Assembly: GCF_964059965.1 (NCBI RefSeq) | Contig: NZ_OZ060923.1 | Location: 930,001-994,000 of the forward strand | Origin: Fukatsuia anoeciicola | GTDB taxonomy: Bacteria > Pseudomonadota > Gammaproteobacteria > Enterobacterales > Enterobacteriaceae | DNA: 64,000 bases | Direction: 5' to 3' | In this document: positions 49,585 through 59,609 of the stretch, piece after piece | How positions within the stretch are numbered: the stretch's first letter is position 1 | Layout of the letters: the number at the start of each line of letters is the position of its first letter | Notes under the pieces: generated by a model | Told to the model about the DNA's origin: nothing | What the model saw: the letters and a program-made list of their open reading frames with translations, nothing else | Database searches by the model: none | Program-made: the position numbers and the translations under genes

Positions 49585-51147
49585 ATGATCATTACTTTGT
49601 TATTTAAACGTCAGTGGATACGTATACCATTAGCATTATTATTTGGCATTTGTGGCACAATTGCATTCTCTCCATTTGATTTTTGGCCTGCTGCTATTAT
49701 TTCTTTATTTGGTTTATTAAGTTTAGTACTTAATTGTCGTAGTGCACGTGCTGCTACAATAGGTTTTTTTTGGGGAATAGGGCTTTTTAGCAGTGGTATT
49801 CATTGGATTTATATTAGTTTTGCTAAATTTAGTGGAATACCAATGGTGATAAGTATTTTTCTAGTAGTAATGTTAGCAGCTTATCTTTCTCTTTATCCTT
49901 TATTATTTGCTAGTTTATTAGTACGCCTATGTTCTACAGTAACCTGGTGGCAATTAGGAGTAGGAGCACCAGTATTATGGCAAATTACAGAATTTTTACG
50001 GGGATGGGTATTAACTGGATTTCCATGGTTACAATTTGGTTATAGCCAGATAAACGGTCCACTACAAGGAATTGCGCCAATTTTAGGTGTTGATGGTATT
50101 ACTTTTATACTAGTTGCTATCAGCGGTTTATTAGTATATGCATGTCAAAAAAAATGTATCATTGCAGGCATTATTGCTTTAATACTCTTATTATTACCAT
50201 TACCTTTGCGTTATTTATCTTGGTTTACGCTACAACCAGAACGAACAGTCAATATTGTTATGATACAAGGCAATATTACCCAATTAATAAAATGGGATCC
50301 AAAGATTTTAGCTAATATTCTGCAAATTTATCTAGATCAAACTCGTCCTTATATAGGTAAGGCGTCTATTATTGTCTGGCCAGAAACTGCTATTCCTGAT
50401 ATTGAAGCTAATCAATTTTTCTTTCTATCAATGATAAATCAACTAATGCATTCTAATTGTAGCAATCTTATTAGTGGTATTGTTAGTGTTCAATATACAC
50501 AAAATAATAATTATTTATTTAATAATATCATTGTATTAGGAGAAAAAGAACATTATCAGCACCTAACAACTCAACACTATAGTAAATATCACTTAGTACC
50601 TTTCGGTGAATTCATACCACTAGAAAATTTATTACGCCCGCTTGCGCCATTTTTTAACTTACCTATGTCTTCTTTTAGTCGTGGCAATTACCAACAGCTA
50701 CCACTCAATGTATCTGGTTTTAATTTAACTATGGCTATTTGCTATGAAGTAATCTTAGGTCAACAAATTAGAAATAATATTCGCCCAAATACTGATTTTC
50801 TATTAACAATTTCTAATAATGCCTGGTTTGGACACTCCATTGAGCCACAACAACACTTTCAAATGGCACGTATGCGAGCTTTAGAAACAGGTCGACCATT
50901 GCTAAGTAGCACTAATAATGGCATTACAGCAGTAGTTGGAGCAAATGGTAAAGTATTAAAAAAGATTCCTCAATTCACTCGTCAAGTATTAGAAATTAAA
51001 ATAGCACCTACCTTTGGTACCACTCCTTATGTTCGTTTCGGTTCTTTGCCATTATGGATTATCACCTTAATCCTTGGAGTAAGTATAACATGGGATAATA
51101 TAAAAAGATTATGCTCTTTCAATCGTAAAAGCCATGACTTCACTTAA
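49585..51147 (+). CDS. lnt: Apolipoprotein N-acyltransferase
   Basis: Lnt adds the third acyl chain to the N-terminal cysteine of outer-membrane lipoproteins, here needed for BamD, LptE and YajG. The 520-residue protein (E. coli 512) has an N-terminal set of membrane helices (about 1-215) including FGICGTIAFSPFDFWP, and a periplasmic nitrilase-like domain with catalytic Glu in VWPETAIPD, the Lys in the YHLVPFGEFIP region and Cys in MAICYEV. The last 39 bases overlap the 3' end of epmA on the other strand. Confidence 0.97.
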   Translation: MIITLLFKRQWIRIPLALLFGICGTIAFSPFDFWPAAIISLFGLLSLVLNCRSARAATIGFFWGIGLFSSGIHWIYISFAKFSGIPMVISIFLVVMLAAYLSLYPLLFASLLVRLCSTVTWWQLGVGAPVLWQITEFLRGWVLTGFPWLQFGYSQINGPLQGIAPILGVDGITFILVAISGLLVYACQKKCIIAGIIALILLLLPLPLRYLSWFTLQPERTVNIVMIQGNITQLIKWDPKILANILQIYLDQTRPYIGKASIIVWPETAIPDIEANQFFFLSMINQLMHSNCSNLISGIVSVQYTQNNNYLFNNIIVLGEKEHYQHLTTQHYSKYHLVPFGEFIPLENLLRPLAPFFNLPMSSFSRGNYQQLPLNVSGFNLTMAICYEVILGQQIRNNIRPNTDFLLTISNNAWFGHSIEPQQHFQMARMRALETGRPLLSSTNNGITAVVGANGKVLKKIPQFTRQVLEIKIAPTFGTTPYVRFGSLPLWIITLILGVSITWDNIKRLCSFNRKSHDFT

Positions 51148-52095
51148 TTTTGTTGCTTTTAGTGCTAACATTACTAGGCGGTCAACGCCTAGAGATACAC
51201 CAGAACAGGTAGGTAAACCATATTGTAAAGCATTAATAAAATTTTCATCAATTAAAGATTCTTTTAATCCTTGAGCAACTCGATAACGGTTATCTTGCTC
51301 AAAACGTTGTCTTTGTTCAGTAAAATTCGTTAATTCGTGAAAACCATTAGCTAATTCTATTCCTTTAAAATAAAACTCAAAACGTTCTGCAATTCGATAA
51401 TCCTTATTGTTAATCTTTGCTAATGAAGCTTGCGATGCTGGATAATTATATATAACAATTGGTTTATCATGCCCAATAAGGGGTTCAATTCCTTCAACAA
51501 ATAAAAACTGGAGTAAAGTATCAAGATTTTTTTCTTTATCTGCATTGCTTAAATTTAATTTAGACGCTACTTTACTAAGTTGTTGTATATCAGTAGCAAG
51601 TGGATCAATGGCTAAATAATCTAGAAAAATTTGCTGATAAGATACTCTTTTAGCAATATCGCAGCTTAATATTTGCTGTAATAACTCATCAACTTCATTA
51701 ATTAATTCTATCATATCATAACCTACACGATACCATTCTAACATGGTAAATTCTGGATTATGAAGACGCCCTGATTCTTCATTACGGAAGCTACGTCCTA
51801 GTTGATAGATTGAGCCACTACCTGCTGCTAGTAGACGTTTCATGTGGTATTCTGGACTAGTTATCATGTATAATGTTGGTCTAATAGTCCTATCCGAGCT
51901 AATTAATTTAGTTTTAAAAGAAACAATATGAACATCTGTAATATTAGCTTGGCTCATAGCAGGTGTTTCAACTTCTAATACATTTCGATCAGCAAAAAAT
52001 TGCCGTATTTCTGTTAATATTGCCGCACGTTTTCTTAAATTTTTAATAGGTGCATTTGGTTGCCAGTTTACTGTTTTATTTTTGTTTATATTCAT
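51109..52095 (-). CDS. epmA: EF-P--(R)-beta-lysine ligase EpmA (PoxA/GenX)
   Basis: EpmA is a paralogue of class II lysyl-tRNA synthetase that attaches beta-lysine to elongation factor P so it can rescue stalling at polyproline. The 328-residue protein (E. coli 325) has the class II motifs without the anticodon-binding domain: NVLEVETPAMSQA, TSPEYHMKRLLAAG, RSFRNEESGRLHNPEFTMLEWYR, and the C-terminal GVSLGVDRLVMLAL. It converges with lnt and overlaps it by 39 bases. Its partners efp and epmB are not in this window. Confidence 0.96.
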   Translation of the reverse strand: MNINKNKTVNWQPNAPIKNLRKRAAILTEIRQFFADRNVLEVETPAMSQANITDVHIVSFKTKLISSDRTIRPTLYMITSPEYHMKRLLAAGSGSIYQLGRSFRNEESGRLHNPEFTMLEWYRVGYDMIELINEVDELLQQILSCDIAKRVSYQQIFLDYLAIDPLATDIQQLSKVASKLNLSNADKEKNLDTLLQFLFVEGIEPLIGHDKPIVIYNYPASQASLAKINNKDYRIAERFEFYFKGIELANGFHELTNFTEQRQRFEQDNRYRVAQGLKESLIDENFINALQYGLPTCSGVSLGVDRLVMLALKATKLSEVMAFTIERA

Positions 52096-52657
52096 AGTAA
52101 TTCCTAATTAATAGCAAACTAAGCCCTACTAATTGATTATTTCGGTGGAACCAGTACTAAATACTTTTTAATATATAAAAATAATTATCTTATTAAAATT
52201 GATATGATTTAAAATCAATAAGTTATTTATTTTAATTAAAATTATTAGAAATCTAGTTTAAACTACCTGCTTTAATTTATGATAGCATTCTAAAATAATA
52301 TTCTCGTTAATTTATTAAATATTATTATACTTTTATTATACTACTATATAAAAATTCAATTTTAGTTAGTAGTAAATACTATAGTTACTTTCAATGTTAC
52401 ATACTAATTTATATGTTAAAGTACTAGCATTAGTAATTTATTATAATAATTCTATGCAACAGTTAAATAACCATAACTTAACAGTTTAATAATTTTATCT
52501 ATATTATAGAAAAATAGTTTCTATTACTGCATAGTAAAATTAGCTTCAGTTTATTTATTATTTTTTATTAAAAGGATGTAACCTTTATTTTAAAAAAATA
52601 GGCAACATAAAATACTAAAAAGCTTGCTTAAATTAGATGAATTTTAATAAAAAATAA
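52096..52657. other. Spacer hspQ-epmA
   Basis: About 560 AT-rich bases downstream of hspQ and upstream of epmA. No gene or convincing RNA is visible; an epmA promoter must lie here but cannot be chosen. Confidence 0.65.
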
Positions 52658-52975
52658 TTAGTTACGCAAACGATGGGCTTGTAACTGACCTCGGATAGAT
52701 GCTGCTAATTCATCTAATGATGGCTGTTCAGGATGCGTCTCTAATACTTCATAAGCCAGCTGAATTTCTGCTAAATAGGTATGAATAGGATGCCCATCAT
52801 CATCTTCCATTACTACATGATACCAAGGAGATAAGCGTAAATTATCATTACTGGCTAAATCATCAGGTTGTGGTTGTTCGAGTGAATACTCAGGATCAAT
52901 ATCAATTACTACACCTAAATAGTCAAGCAGTTTATGACGAACCTGTTGACCAATACCAAATTTGCTAGCAATCAT
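52658..52975 (-). CDS. hspQ: Heat shock protein HspQ
   Basis: HspQ is a small heat-shock protein that modulates Lon protease specificity and binds hemimethylated DNA in E. coli. The 105-residue product is the same length as E. coli HspQ and strikingly conserved: MIASKFGIGQQVRHKLLDYLG, PWYHVVMEDDDGHPIHTYLAE and HPEQPSLDELAA, ending RLRN. The upstream region holds a sigma-32-like promoter. Confidence 0.96.
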   Translation of the reverse strand: MIASKFGIGQQVRHKLLDYLGVVIDIDPEYSLEQPQPDDLASNDNLRLSPWYHVVMEDDDGHPIHTYLAEIQLAYEVLETHPEQPSLDELAASIRGQLQAHRLRN

Positions 52976-53006
52976 TATAACCTCTGGAAAATATTGAGTT
53001 GCTAAC

Positions 53007-53035
53007 TATACAAGGATAGCCCAAGATATTTCAAG
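53007..53035 (-). promoter_or_regulatory. Sigma-32-like heat-shock promoter of hspQ
   Basis: On the minus strand CTTGAAA (53029-53035) is a perfect match to the heat-shock -35 box. It is followed after 13 bases by CCTTGTATA (53007-53015), a partial match to the CCCCATnTA-type -10 box. The segment ends 31 bases before the hspQ ATG (52975) and is less AT-rich than the rest of the spacer. Confidence 0.65.
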
Positions 53036-53377
53036 TGATGTTATCTAAAAGAAAAATACTTTTAGTAAACATCTATTTTACCATAATAACTATTTTAAAA
53101 TATTATCTAAACTCATATATCTATCTTAGATTTACCTGTTACTTGATTTATACTAATACATAAAAACCTAACTTATACTATTTAAATCTTTTATTCTTAC
53201 TCTTATTTTTACTACTATATTAAATGCAGTTATTTTAAAATATTCTAACATATTATGTTGTATATTTTCAGTATTAAATAACCAAAGCTTTACCTTACTA
53301 CTCAATAGGTTTAAGTTTATCTAATTACTAAGAAATTAGTAATTTATATTAGTATTCTTCATATAGGATTAGCATAA
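53036..53377. other. Spacer hspQ-bamD
   Basis: About 340 AT-rich bases with no gene visible. It lies upstream of hspQ and downstream of bamD. Confidence 0.6.
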
Positions 53378-54091
53378 TTAAACAGTAACTTTATTAGCCT
53401 GTTTAATTAATTGTAGCTGTCTATAAGCATTTTCCATTATAGGCAAAGCATAACGAGTTGCTTGTGTATTAGGATAATTCTGTAACATTTGTTTTATACG
53501 ATTAATAACAGCAACATAAGCTTTATTTTTAGCATAGTATTGTACAATTGCTAATTCATGCTTCGCTAAACGATTTGCTATGTACAGTAGTTGTTTTTGG
53601 CTATCTAATATATATTGACTATGCGGATAGTTTTTTAATAACTCATTAAAATCATAAAATGCTGCTAGTGCATATGTTGGATCACGATCTGAACGATCAA
53701 TCTGGAAAAAACCTTGTAACATATTATTATCTAGTGCTATGTTAGTTAAACCACGCATATATAAAATATAATCACTATTACGATGTTTAGGATTAAGACG
53801 CATAAAACGATTAATAAGTGTTTGTGTCATTGATAAATTAGCAGATTTGTAATAAGCATAAATTAAATCAAAGTATACCTGTTGGGAATAAGGATTAAAA
53901 GGATAGTGGTTATTTAATACTTCTAGTTGCGTAATAGCTTCTCCAAAGTTATTATTTTGTAATTTTTTTTGAGCATCAGCATAAAGTTCAGTAGGTGATT
54001 TTTCAATAATTTTATATTTATTACTAGAACACCCTATAAGAAGTAAGTGCAATATAACAACTACTGCTAAATGTGTTATACGTATTATCAT
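53378..54091 (-). CDS. bamD: Outer-membrane assembly lipoprotein BamD
   Basis: BamD is the essential lipoprotein partner of BamA. The 237-residue protein (E. coli 245) has a lipoprotein signal with Cys at the LLIGCSSNKY lipobox, then tetratricopeptide-type helices: ELYADAQKKLQNNNFGEAITQLEVLNNHYPFNPYSQQ and later YVLYMRG-like, ..GLTNIALDNN and DPTYALAAFYDFNELLKNYPHSQY. It is divergent from rluD across 165 bases, as in E. coli. Confidence 0.96.
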   Translation of the reverse strand: MIIRITHLAVVVILHLLLIGCSSNKYKIIEKSPTELYADAQKKLQNNNFGEAITQLEVLNNHYPFNPYSQQVYFDLIYAYYKSANLSMTQTLINRFMRLNPKHRNSDYILYMRGLTNIALDNNMLQGFFQIDRSDRDPTYALAAFYDFNELLKNYPHSQYILDSQKQLLYIANRLAKHELAIVQYYAKNKAYVAVINRIKQMLQNYPNTQATRYALPIMENAYRQLQLIKQANKVTV

Positions 54092-54256
54092 ATTTTAATT
54101 ATCCTTAAAATATTATTATCAGAGATTAACGAATTAAGTATTTGATATATATGCAAGAATAGAAGTACATTAGATTTCTTTCTACCATTTAATAAGAAAT
54201 TTATTATATAAAATAAGTCTATTACTAAAACTCAATATCAATAAAAGAAGCTATGC

Positions 54257-55222
54257 ATGATAAAAACATTAAAACTTAATACAATAGTAGCTGAATCACA
54301 GCTCGGACAACGTTTAGATCAGGCTTTAGCTAAATTATTTCCAGATTATTCAAGATCATGTATAAAAAAATGGATTTTAGCAGATCAGGTTATAGTTAAT
54401 GGTAAAAAAATAAATAAACCTAGAAATAAGGTTTTAGGTAATGAATTTATTAGTATTAATGCCCAAATGAAAGAAGATAATCCTTGGATACCTCAAGCAA
54501 TTTTTTTAGATATTGTATATGAGGATAATGATATTTTAGTGATTAATAAGCCTCGTAGTCTAATCGTTCATCCTGGCGCAGGCAATATTGATGGTACTAT
54601 TTTAAATGCTTTGATACATTTTTATCCAGCAATTATTAATGTCCCACGTGCTGGCATTGTCCATCGTTTAGATAAAAATACTACAGGTTTAATGGTTGTT
54701 GCTAAAACTATACCTGCACATACTTATTTAGTGCAAGCATTACAAAAACATAAAATTATACGAGAATATGAAGCTATTGTTATTGGTAATATAATATCAG
54801 GAGGTATAGTTGAAAAACCAATTACACGTCATCCAGTTAAACGCACTCACATGATAGTGCACCTAACAGGTAAACCTGCAATTACGCATTATCGTGTTAT
54901 AGAGCATTTTCGTGCGTATACTCACTTGCAACTGTGTTTGAAAACTGGACGAACTCATCAAATACGTGTTCATATGTCTCATATTCAACATTCATTAGTA
55001 GGTGATCCAATGTATAGTGGTCAACTAAGTTATCCTAAGGATACATCTGATATTCTAATTAATAAACTACGTAATTTCAACCGTCAGGCGCTACATGCAA
55101 CAATGTTACGTCTGCTTCATCCTATTAGTAGAATTCCAATGGAATGGCATGCAGCCTTACCAGAAGATATGGCTACTTTGATCACTTTACTTCAGGCTGA
55201 TAAGAAAAATATTTCAAAATAA
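54257..55222 (+). CDS. rluD: 23S rRNA pseudouridine synthase RluD
   Basis: RluD makes pseudouridines 1911, 1915 and 1917 in helix 69 of 23S rRNA. The 321-residue product (E. coli 326) has an N-terminal S4-like domain (LGQRLDQALAKLFPDYSRSCIKKWIL) and a catalytic domain with the active-site Asp in HRLDKNTTG (E. coli HRLDKDTTG). The LKTGRTHQIRVHM and LVGDPMY motifs are present. E. coli yfiH, normally next, is missing; a 1.6-kb desert follows. Confidence 0.97.
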   Translation: MIKTLKLNTIVAESQLGQRLDQALAKLFPDYSRSCIKKWILADQVIVNGKKINKPRNKVLGNEFISINAQMKEDNPWIPQAIFLDIVYEDNDILVINKPRSLIVHPGAGNIDGTILNALIHFYPAIINVPRAGIVHRLDKNTTGLMVVAKTIPAHTYLVQALQKHKIIREYEAIVIGNIISGGIVEKPITRHPVKRTHMIVHLTGKPAITHYRVIEHFRAYTHLQLCLKTGRTHQIRVHMSHIQHSLVGDPMYSGQLSYPKDTSDILINKLRNFNRQALHATMLRLLHPISRIPMEWHAALPEDMATLITLLQADKKNISK

Positions 55223-56810
55223 AAGGACCTATAATAAGTTTTCTTATAGCTTAGAATTAACCAATACTATTAAAATTAAAATTTATAGTATAGATTTTAT
55301 GTTTGTGCTAAATAGTTTATCTATAATTTATTAAATTTAGTATCTAAGTTAATTAGAGGTTCTATAAAATATAGTATTAATAGATTTTTTGTAAGTAAAG
55401 ACTTAGATACTGTAATAAAAAGCACATAAATTTATTGTAAAATTAGCAATAACTATTAATTGATATTAATAGTTATTGCTAAAAGTAATCATGTTATATG
55501 GTATTTACTAGCTATTATGAATAATAACAAATATTATATAGCATAAAATAAAATATAACCTCCAAGTTAAATATTATTTTATAGAACACTGTTAAAAATT
55601 TAATATTATAAATCCAGACCGGTTATAGATTAGTTTTAAGAGAGACCATTACTATGTATTTTTATATAACCTAGATTTAAATTAATAAATTTAATTTACT
55701 TATTGTTTATGAAATAACGGCATAAAAATCTAAATATAACTATAAAATACTATAAAAAATCAAATTTATCAAAAAATATTCTCATTAATAAGAAATCTAA
55801 GTTAGATCTCTAATAATTATGCCTAAAAATAACTTATTAGTTTAAAACTATTTAAATTAATAAAGAAATTATATTCTCTATTTTAAATAACTTGTAATAT
55901 TAGTTTAATTAACTAAATTTGATGAATTAAGTGTGCACTTTTAAAATATATAAAAATATAAAAATATAATATTACTTTTAGTGTTAGATAGATATAAAAA
56001 ATTTTCTTTAGTATATCTAAGAGCATTAAATTTTTCATTAATTTATTCTCCAATTTATTCTTTCATGGATTCATATCTAATACTATCTATATATATGATA
56101 TATAAGTGTATTTTAAATATATAAAAATTACTAATAAAATTATTATATATTTTAAGGTATATGCTTCATGAAATAATATTTATAAATTGTAATTATAATT
56201 ATAATTTAATTGCTTAGATTCATAAATTATATATTCTCTAATATAAATAAAATATAACAGGATTATTTGTTATGCATTCTTATTAATTTAAATTTAAAAA
56301 ATTAATTTACGTTTATTAATAACAATTTTCAGTAATTTATTAAATTTTTATATTAATTGTTATTAGTGTATGTTGATTTGATTATTAATCATAAGATATG
56401 TGTAATTATTTATATATTACTAAATTATTTTTAATATAGAATAGCAAATATACACAAGTTATATTGTTTATTAATAGATGATCTTTATAAAAAAATTGAG
56501 TACCGCTTAATATAAAATTCTCAATAGACAGGTTTAAGTATATTATTAATATAGTTCTTTTATTATATCACTAAATATTCATCTATTTTAAAATTGATGC
56601 TAAAATATTAAAATGTTTTCACATTATAAATAATCTATTCATCTCTAATTTAAGTTAAGTAAATTTTAAAACATAAAGATATAGCATGTCACACTATTTA
56701 TGGATACTTTCTATGCTAGAATGTATCATGTTTTAATTTTTTTCTTGTTCAATATCCTATGTATTAGCAATGCTTTATAGGATACTTATAAAAAGTATAC
56801 AAAACTTTAT
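55223..56810. other. 1.6-kb gene desert rluD-dusA
   Basis: AT-rich, all frames heavily stopped. In E. coli yfiH and clpB follow rluD; no readable piece of either is seen. A long hairpin (55443-55482) lies 220 bases after rluD. Confidence 0.75.
55443..55482. terminator. 18-bp stem-loop after rluD
   Basis: Bases 55443-55460 and 55465-55482 are exact complements around a TGAT loop. It may end rluD transcription, but the U-run is on the minus-strand side (TTTT after the stem), so it may instead be a relic terminator of a lost minus-strand gene. Confidence 0.5.
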
Positions 56811-57857
56811 ATGCATAAGAATAAAAAAAGAATAAATTCAATATTGTCTACTAACAGGGATATGCTAAAGCAAACTTACCCTTTAGGGCGTTTTTCTGTA
56901 GCACCAATGCTTAATTGGACTGATCGTCATTGCCGCTATTTTCATCGTTTACTAACTAAACAAACATTATTATATACTGAAATGATTACTACTAATGCTA
57001 TTATTCATGGTAAAAGTAATTGTTTAAAATATAATAAACAAGAGCACCCTATTGTATTACAATTAGGTGGCCATGAACCATTAGCATTAGCGTATTGTGC
57101 TAAATTAGCAGAGCAAAAAGGTTATGATAAAATTAATCTTAACATTGGCTGCCCTTCTAATCGAGTACAAAATGGTCGTTTTGGTGCTTGCTTAATGGCA
57201 GAAGCAGATTTAGTTGTTAATTGTATTAGTGCTATACATGATGTAGTATCAATTCCTATTACTGTTAAAACACGTATTGGAATTGATCAACAAGATAGTT
57301 ATGCATTTTTATATGAATTTGTGCAAAAAATTACCGATAAAGGTAAGTGTAACACTTTAATAATTCATGCTCGTAATGCATGGCTTTCTGGACTAAGCCC
57401 CAAAAAAAACCGAGAAGTACCACTTCTTAATTATGCTCGTGTTTATAAACTTAAACGTGATTTTCCAGCATTACATATTTCTATTAATGGGGGTATAAAA
57501 ACATTAGCGGAAGCTGTCAATCATCTCAAATATGTTGATGGTGTAATGATAGGACGTGAAGCTTATCAAAATCCTGCTATTTTAACCCAGGTAGATTTTA
57601 ATCTTTTTCATTCTAAATCTCCGATAGTAAATGGCGTAAGTGCAATAGAAGCATTATATCCCTATATTGAACAGGAATTATCTCAAGGAACCCGTCTTAG
57701 TAGTATTACTCGTCATATTCTTGGTATGTTTCAAGGTATTCCTGGTGCGCATAAGTGGCGACGTTATTTAAGTGAAAATGCTTATAAGTCTAGTGCAAAT
57801 ATTATGGTTATTGAACAAGCACTCTCCTTGGTACGTGATAGGTTTGAGTCTAATTAA
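56811..57857 (+). CDS. dusA: tRNA-dihydrouridine synthase DusA
   Basis: DusA reduces uridines 20 and 20a of tRNA with FMN. The 348-residue product matches E. coli DusA along its length. It has GRFSVAPMLNWTDRHCRYF at the start of the barrel, QLGGHEP, NLNIGCPSNRVQNGRFGACLM with the catalytic Cys in GACLM, TVKTRIGIDQQDSY, IIHARNAWLSGLSPK and GRVIMIGREAYQNP-like GVMIGREAYQNP. The first 25 or so residues before GRFSV are poorly conserved, so a start at Met18 (56862) is possible. Confidence 0.95.
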   Translation: MHKNKKRINSILSTNRDMLKQTYPLGRFSVAPMLNWTDRHCRYFHRLLTKQTLLYTEMITTNAIIHGKSNCLKYNKQEHPIVLQLGGHEPLALAYCAKLAEQKGYDKINLNIGCPSNRVQNGRFGACLMAEADLVVNCISAIHDVVSIPITVKTRIGIDQQDSYAFLYEFVQKITDKGKCNTLIIHARNAWLSGLSPKKNREVPLLNYARVYKLKRDFPALHISINGGIKTLAEAVNHLKYVDGVMIGREAYQNPAILTQVDFNLFHSKSPIVNGVSAIEALYPYIEQELSQGTRLSSITRHILGMFQGIPGAHKWRRYLSENAYKSSANIMVIEQALSLVRDRFESN

Positions 57858-58015
57858 ATTCTAAAAACCTATTTAAGATTATTATAAATAACAACATAAA
57901 TAAGTAAAACTTACATATAATTTTTAAGGTAATGATATTACTATCCGTTTGTTGGAAGAGGATATTCCTAACTGTAATACTTTTACTATTAAATAATAAT
58001 ATAGAAGAAAATACT

Positions 58016-59374
58016 ATGATACTATCAAAATTTAAACGTAGTAAATACCAACAACCACTCTGTTATTTACCAAAACTTCCTCAGGCTATTGATGATATTC
58101 AAACATTGTACTGTCCTAAAATTTTTCGCTCCACACTACTAACATTAATTGCACAGGCAACTAGACGAATTTATCTGATAGCACTTTATTTTGAAAAAGA
58201 TGAAGCAGGTCAAAATATACTTACCGCATTATATCGAGCAAAAAAACAACGACCTAAATTAGAAATCTGCTTATTAGTAGATTGGCACCGAGCACAACGA
58301 TGTCGCATCGGGGATATGACAGGAAATACTAATGTAGATTGGTATTGCCAAATGGCTGAAAAAAATGAGGGAACTATAGTTCCTATTTATGGTGTTGCAG
58401 TTAATACACGTGAAGCTCTAGGAGTCTTACACTTAAAAGGATCTATCATTGATGATAATGTTATTTATAGTGGAGCTAGTATTAATGATGCTTATCTTTA
58501 TCAACATGATAAATATCGTTATGATCGATATCAATTAATTAAAAATCCAGCATTAGCTACTGTTATGCTATCTTATATTAAACAACAAGTTTTAAATACT
58601 GGAGTAGCACAACGTTTAGATCGCCGTAATTGTCTAAATAATTCTGATATCAAAAGTAAAACTAGACATTTTCGTCTTAAGTTACGTGATATTGGTTATC
58701 AATTTACTAATGATGCAGATAATGAAGAATTAGCAGTTACTCCATTAGTAGGATTAGGTAAAAAAAACCCACTAAATAATACGATTGATGCTCTAATGTG
58801 TTCTACTCAACAATACCTTATTATTTGTATTCCATATTTTAACTTACCTACATTATTAATACGCAATATTACTTATTTATTACAAAATGGTAAACAAATT
58901 GAAATTATTGTTGGTGATAAAACAGCAAATGATTTTTATATCCCAGAAAACCAACCTTTTAAGATGATTGGTACTTTACCTTATCTATATGAAATTAATC
59001 TACGACGTTTTTTTAGGAGCTTACAACAATATGTAGATATTGGTCAACTTATTATTCGCCTATGGAAAGACGGTAATAATAGTTATCACTTAAAAGGAAT
59101 CTGGATAGACGATAAATGGCAATTGATTACTGGTAATAATCTAAATCTACGTGCCTGGCATCTAGATTTAGAAAATGCTATTCTTATTCATGATCCTCAA
59201 TACCAGATGCAAGAACAGCGTACTAAAGAGTTATTATTTATTCGCAGACATACTCGAGTATTAACTCATTACCTTGATTTAGATAATTTACAACAATATC
59301 CAAATAAGGTACAAAAACTTATTCGTCGTATGCGTAGTATACATATTGATCGCCTTATTAACCGTATCCTCTAA
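58016..59374 (+). CDS. pssA: Phosphatidylserine synthase PssA
   Basis: PssA makes phosphatidylserine from CDP-diacylglycerol and serine on the way to phosphatidylethanolamine. It has two phospholipase D-type HKD motifs: HLKGSIID and HLKGIWID, each followed by an SGAS or TGNN segment. The frame is open upstream to 57932, but the E. coli-like N-terminus (MILSKFKRSKYQQ) begins at the ATG at 58016; the 28 extra upstream codons are hydrophobic and unlike the family. From 58016 the protein is 452 residues against 451 in E. coli. It ends RIHIDRLINRIL-like as in E. coli. Confidence 0.95.
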   Translation: MILSKFKRSKYQQPLCYLPKLPQAIDDIQTLYCPKIFRSTLLTLIAQATRRIYLIALYFEKDEAGQNILTALYRAKKQRPKLEICLLVDWHRAQRCRIGDMTGNTNVDWYCQMAEKNEGTIVPIYGVAVNTREALGVLHLKGSIIDDNVIYSGASINDAYLYQHDKYRYDRYQLIKNPALATVMLSYIKQQVLNTGVAQRLDRRNCLNNSDIKSKTRHFRLKLRDIGYQFTNDADNEELAVTPLVGLGKKNPLNNTIDALMCSTQQYLIICIPYFNLPTLLIRNITYLLQNGKQIEIIVGDKTANDFYIPENQPFKMIGTLPYLYEINLRRFFRSLQQYVDIGQLIIRLWKDGNNSYHLKGIWIDDKWQLITGNNLNLRAWHLDLENAILIHDPQYQMQEQRTKELLFIRRHTRVLTHYLDLDNLQQYPNKVQKLIRRMRSIHIDRLINRIL

Positions 59375-59609
59375 AGATAGAAAATTGTCTTAGCTATAAA
59401 TCAAATAAAATTAATCAATATTATGCAAAATATTATAAAATAATAAAAATAAAAAATATTTTTTACTATATATAGTAACACGATTAAAACTTAAAATTTA
59501 ATATAATAGTTTTTTAAATCATATATCTACAAATTTATATTAAGCAAAATATTTAAATTAACTATTATTATAAAAATAATTAATTGATAAAGTGAAAATT
59601 TTATTGTTA

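Noticed and set aside
57932..58015. 28-codon N-terminal extension of PssA
   Set aside because: The hydrophobic stretch is absent from the family; the downstream ATG restores the normal N-terminus and length.
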